From CBDDCX01 sp965226925 (lineage in GTDB: Bacteria > Gemmatimonadota > Gemmatimonadetes > Longimicrobiales > Gaopeijiaceae), in the NCBI GenBank assembly GCA_965226925.1, contig CBDDEN010000010.1, positions 434,001 through 498,000 on the forward strand: 64,000 bases of DNA. Reading direction: 5' to 3'. Of this stretch, positions 63,628 to 64,000 are shown piece by piece. Positions within the stretch are counted from its first letter, which is position 1; each line of letters opens with the position of its first letter. Position numbers and translations under genes: made by a program. The notes beneath the pieces were generated by a model, which saw only the letters and a list, made by a program, of their open reading frames with translations, was not told where the DNA came from and did not search any database.

Positions 63628-64000
63628 GGAATCCGCCCCGCTCTCCGGGTCCCTGGCTTCGGGCCACCTCCGTCATCGTCCCCGGCAGATCGGTCACGTC
63701 GACAATGATGGCGCCCAGGTCGCCATCCGGTCCCGCCTGGCCGAACTGCGTCGACAGCACCGCATAGTGCCGATCGTTCCAACTGAAGATCTTGATGTCC
63801 TTGCCGCCTCCTCCGGTATGGAGATCGGGCTCCTCGATGCGCCACCGGTGAAGGACCTTCGGATTCTCGACATCGCTGATATCGACCACGTCCATGCCTC
63901 TTGCGACCACGGTCTCAGGCGGCCGGCCGCTCGCCAAATGCCGGCCGACATAGGCGTACGGCCGGGCCATGTCCTGCTCGACCTCCACGTCGGATATGGT

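Larger units (their letters stand above)
61337..64000 (-). pseudogene. LVIVD-repeat protein, second copy, split by an insertion sequence
   Basis: The 5' part (about 63628-64000, continuing outside the window) reads VEQDMARPYAYVGRHLASG to GPGERGGF. The 3' part (62170-61337) continues HNIYVYKHSNGRVLLFATVA onwards. Deleting the insertion and one copy of the 8-bp duplication rejoins GGF to HNIYVY in frame. There are two further lesions: TAG in DGL-stop-IFSL, where CAG is expected, and a shift near 61510 between GAWGVE and NADGLILISD. The gene is close to the intact copy (59897-61216) and shares its Tyr-rich block. It was probably dead before or soon after the insertion. Confidence 0.85.

Noticed and set aside
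1..64000. tRNA, rRNA, CRISPR arrays, phage or integron features
   Set aside because: No cloverleaf, rRNA core sequence, regularly spaced repeats, integrase or phage structural gene was recognised by eye in the window.

Overview
The window reads as high-GC chromosomal DNA from a Gram-negative, aerobic, heterotrophic bacterium. It encodes a TonB-dependent-receptor-like protein, an FadL/porin-like barrel, many lipoproteins and Tat or Sec signal peptides, a TRAP transporter, CstA, a DUF3810 protein, a DUF1207 protein, LVIVD/choice-of-anchor-B secreted proteins, P1-family and gamma-glutamyl peptidases, and an ECF sigma/anti-sigma pair. That mix is what I would expect from Gemmatimonadota or a close relative, but this is an inference from gene content; no rRNA or other decisive marker is present. 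I see no tRNA, rRNA or CRISPR array.

Layout. 1-6.4 kb is decayed: a partial cyclase, a malonyl-CoA-synthetase-like gene with a frameshift, a heavily damaged sodium:solute symporter, a degenerate IS3-family element and a multicopper-oxidase-like gene that has lost its 5' end. 6.5-19.4 kb is mostly intact: a DUF6174 lipoprotein, a TRAP solute-binding protein, a metallo-beta-lactamase-fold protein, then a minus-strand operon cstA - CC-star protein - ArsA/GET3-like ATPase - TRAP DctQ - DctM, followed by DUF3810, DUF1207, dienelactone hydrolase, MFS and rsmD genes. An IS5 element (19.3-20.5 kb) sits in the 3' end of rsmD. 20.7-27.9 kb holds a pseudopilin, an HD-GYP phosphodiesterase, a duplicated 4-TM protein, a Tat-exported alanine racemase, a second cyclase and a P1 peptidase. 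27.9-29.1 kb is a mosaic of truncated genes. 29.4-43.6 kb holds a choice-of-anchor-B protein, a class III cyclase, a cysteine synthase with an internal deletion, an HtrA-like protease, small enzymes, outer-membrane proteins and the sigma/anti-sigma/receptor operon.

43.8-53.3 kb looks like an ethanolamine (or related amine) utilisation locus working through gamma-glutamylation: an Eat-type permease, a glutamine-synthetase-like ligase, an aldehyde dehydrogenase, an iron-type alcohol dehydrogenase and, convergent to them, two tandem solute-binding proteins plus a class-I-amidotransferase-like gamma-glutamyl hydrolase. As sequenced it is broken three times: a shift at a G10 run in the permease, a clean IS256-family insertion in the aldehyde dehydrogenase, and a TAG codon in the alcohol dehydrogenase. 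53.4-64 kb carries a minimal metalloprotease, a frameshifted MATE pump, a DUF5009 acyltransferase-like protein, a deiodinase/thioredoxin-like gene shifted exactly at its catalytic codon, a gamma-glutamyltransferase lipoprotein, and two LVIVD paralogues, the second split by another IS256-family element.

Four transposable elements and more than ten broken genes lie in 64 kb. Target-site duplications show that at least three insertions are real and fairly recent. Several single-base lesions, especially the one at G10, could instead be sequencing or assembly errors, so single-lesion genes should not be treated as dead until reads are checked.
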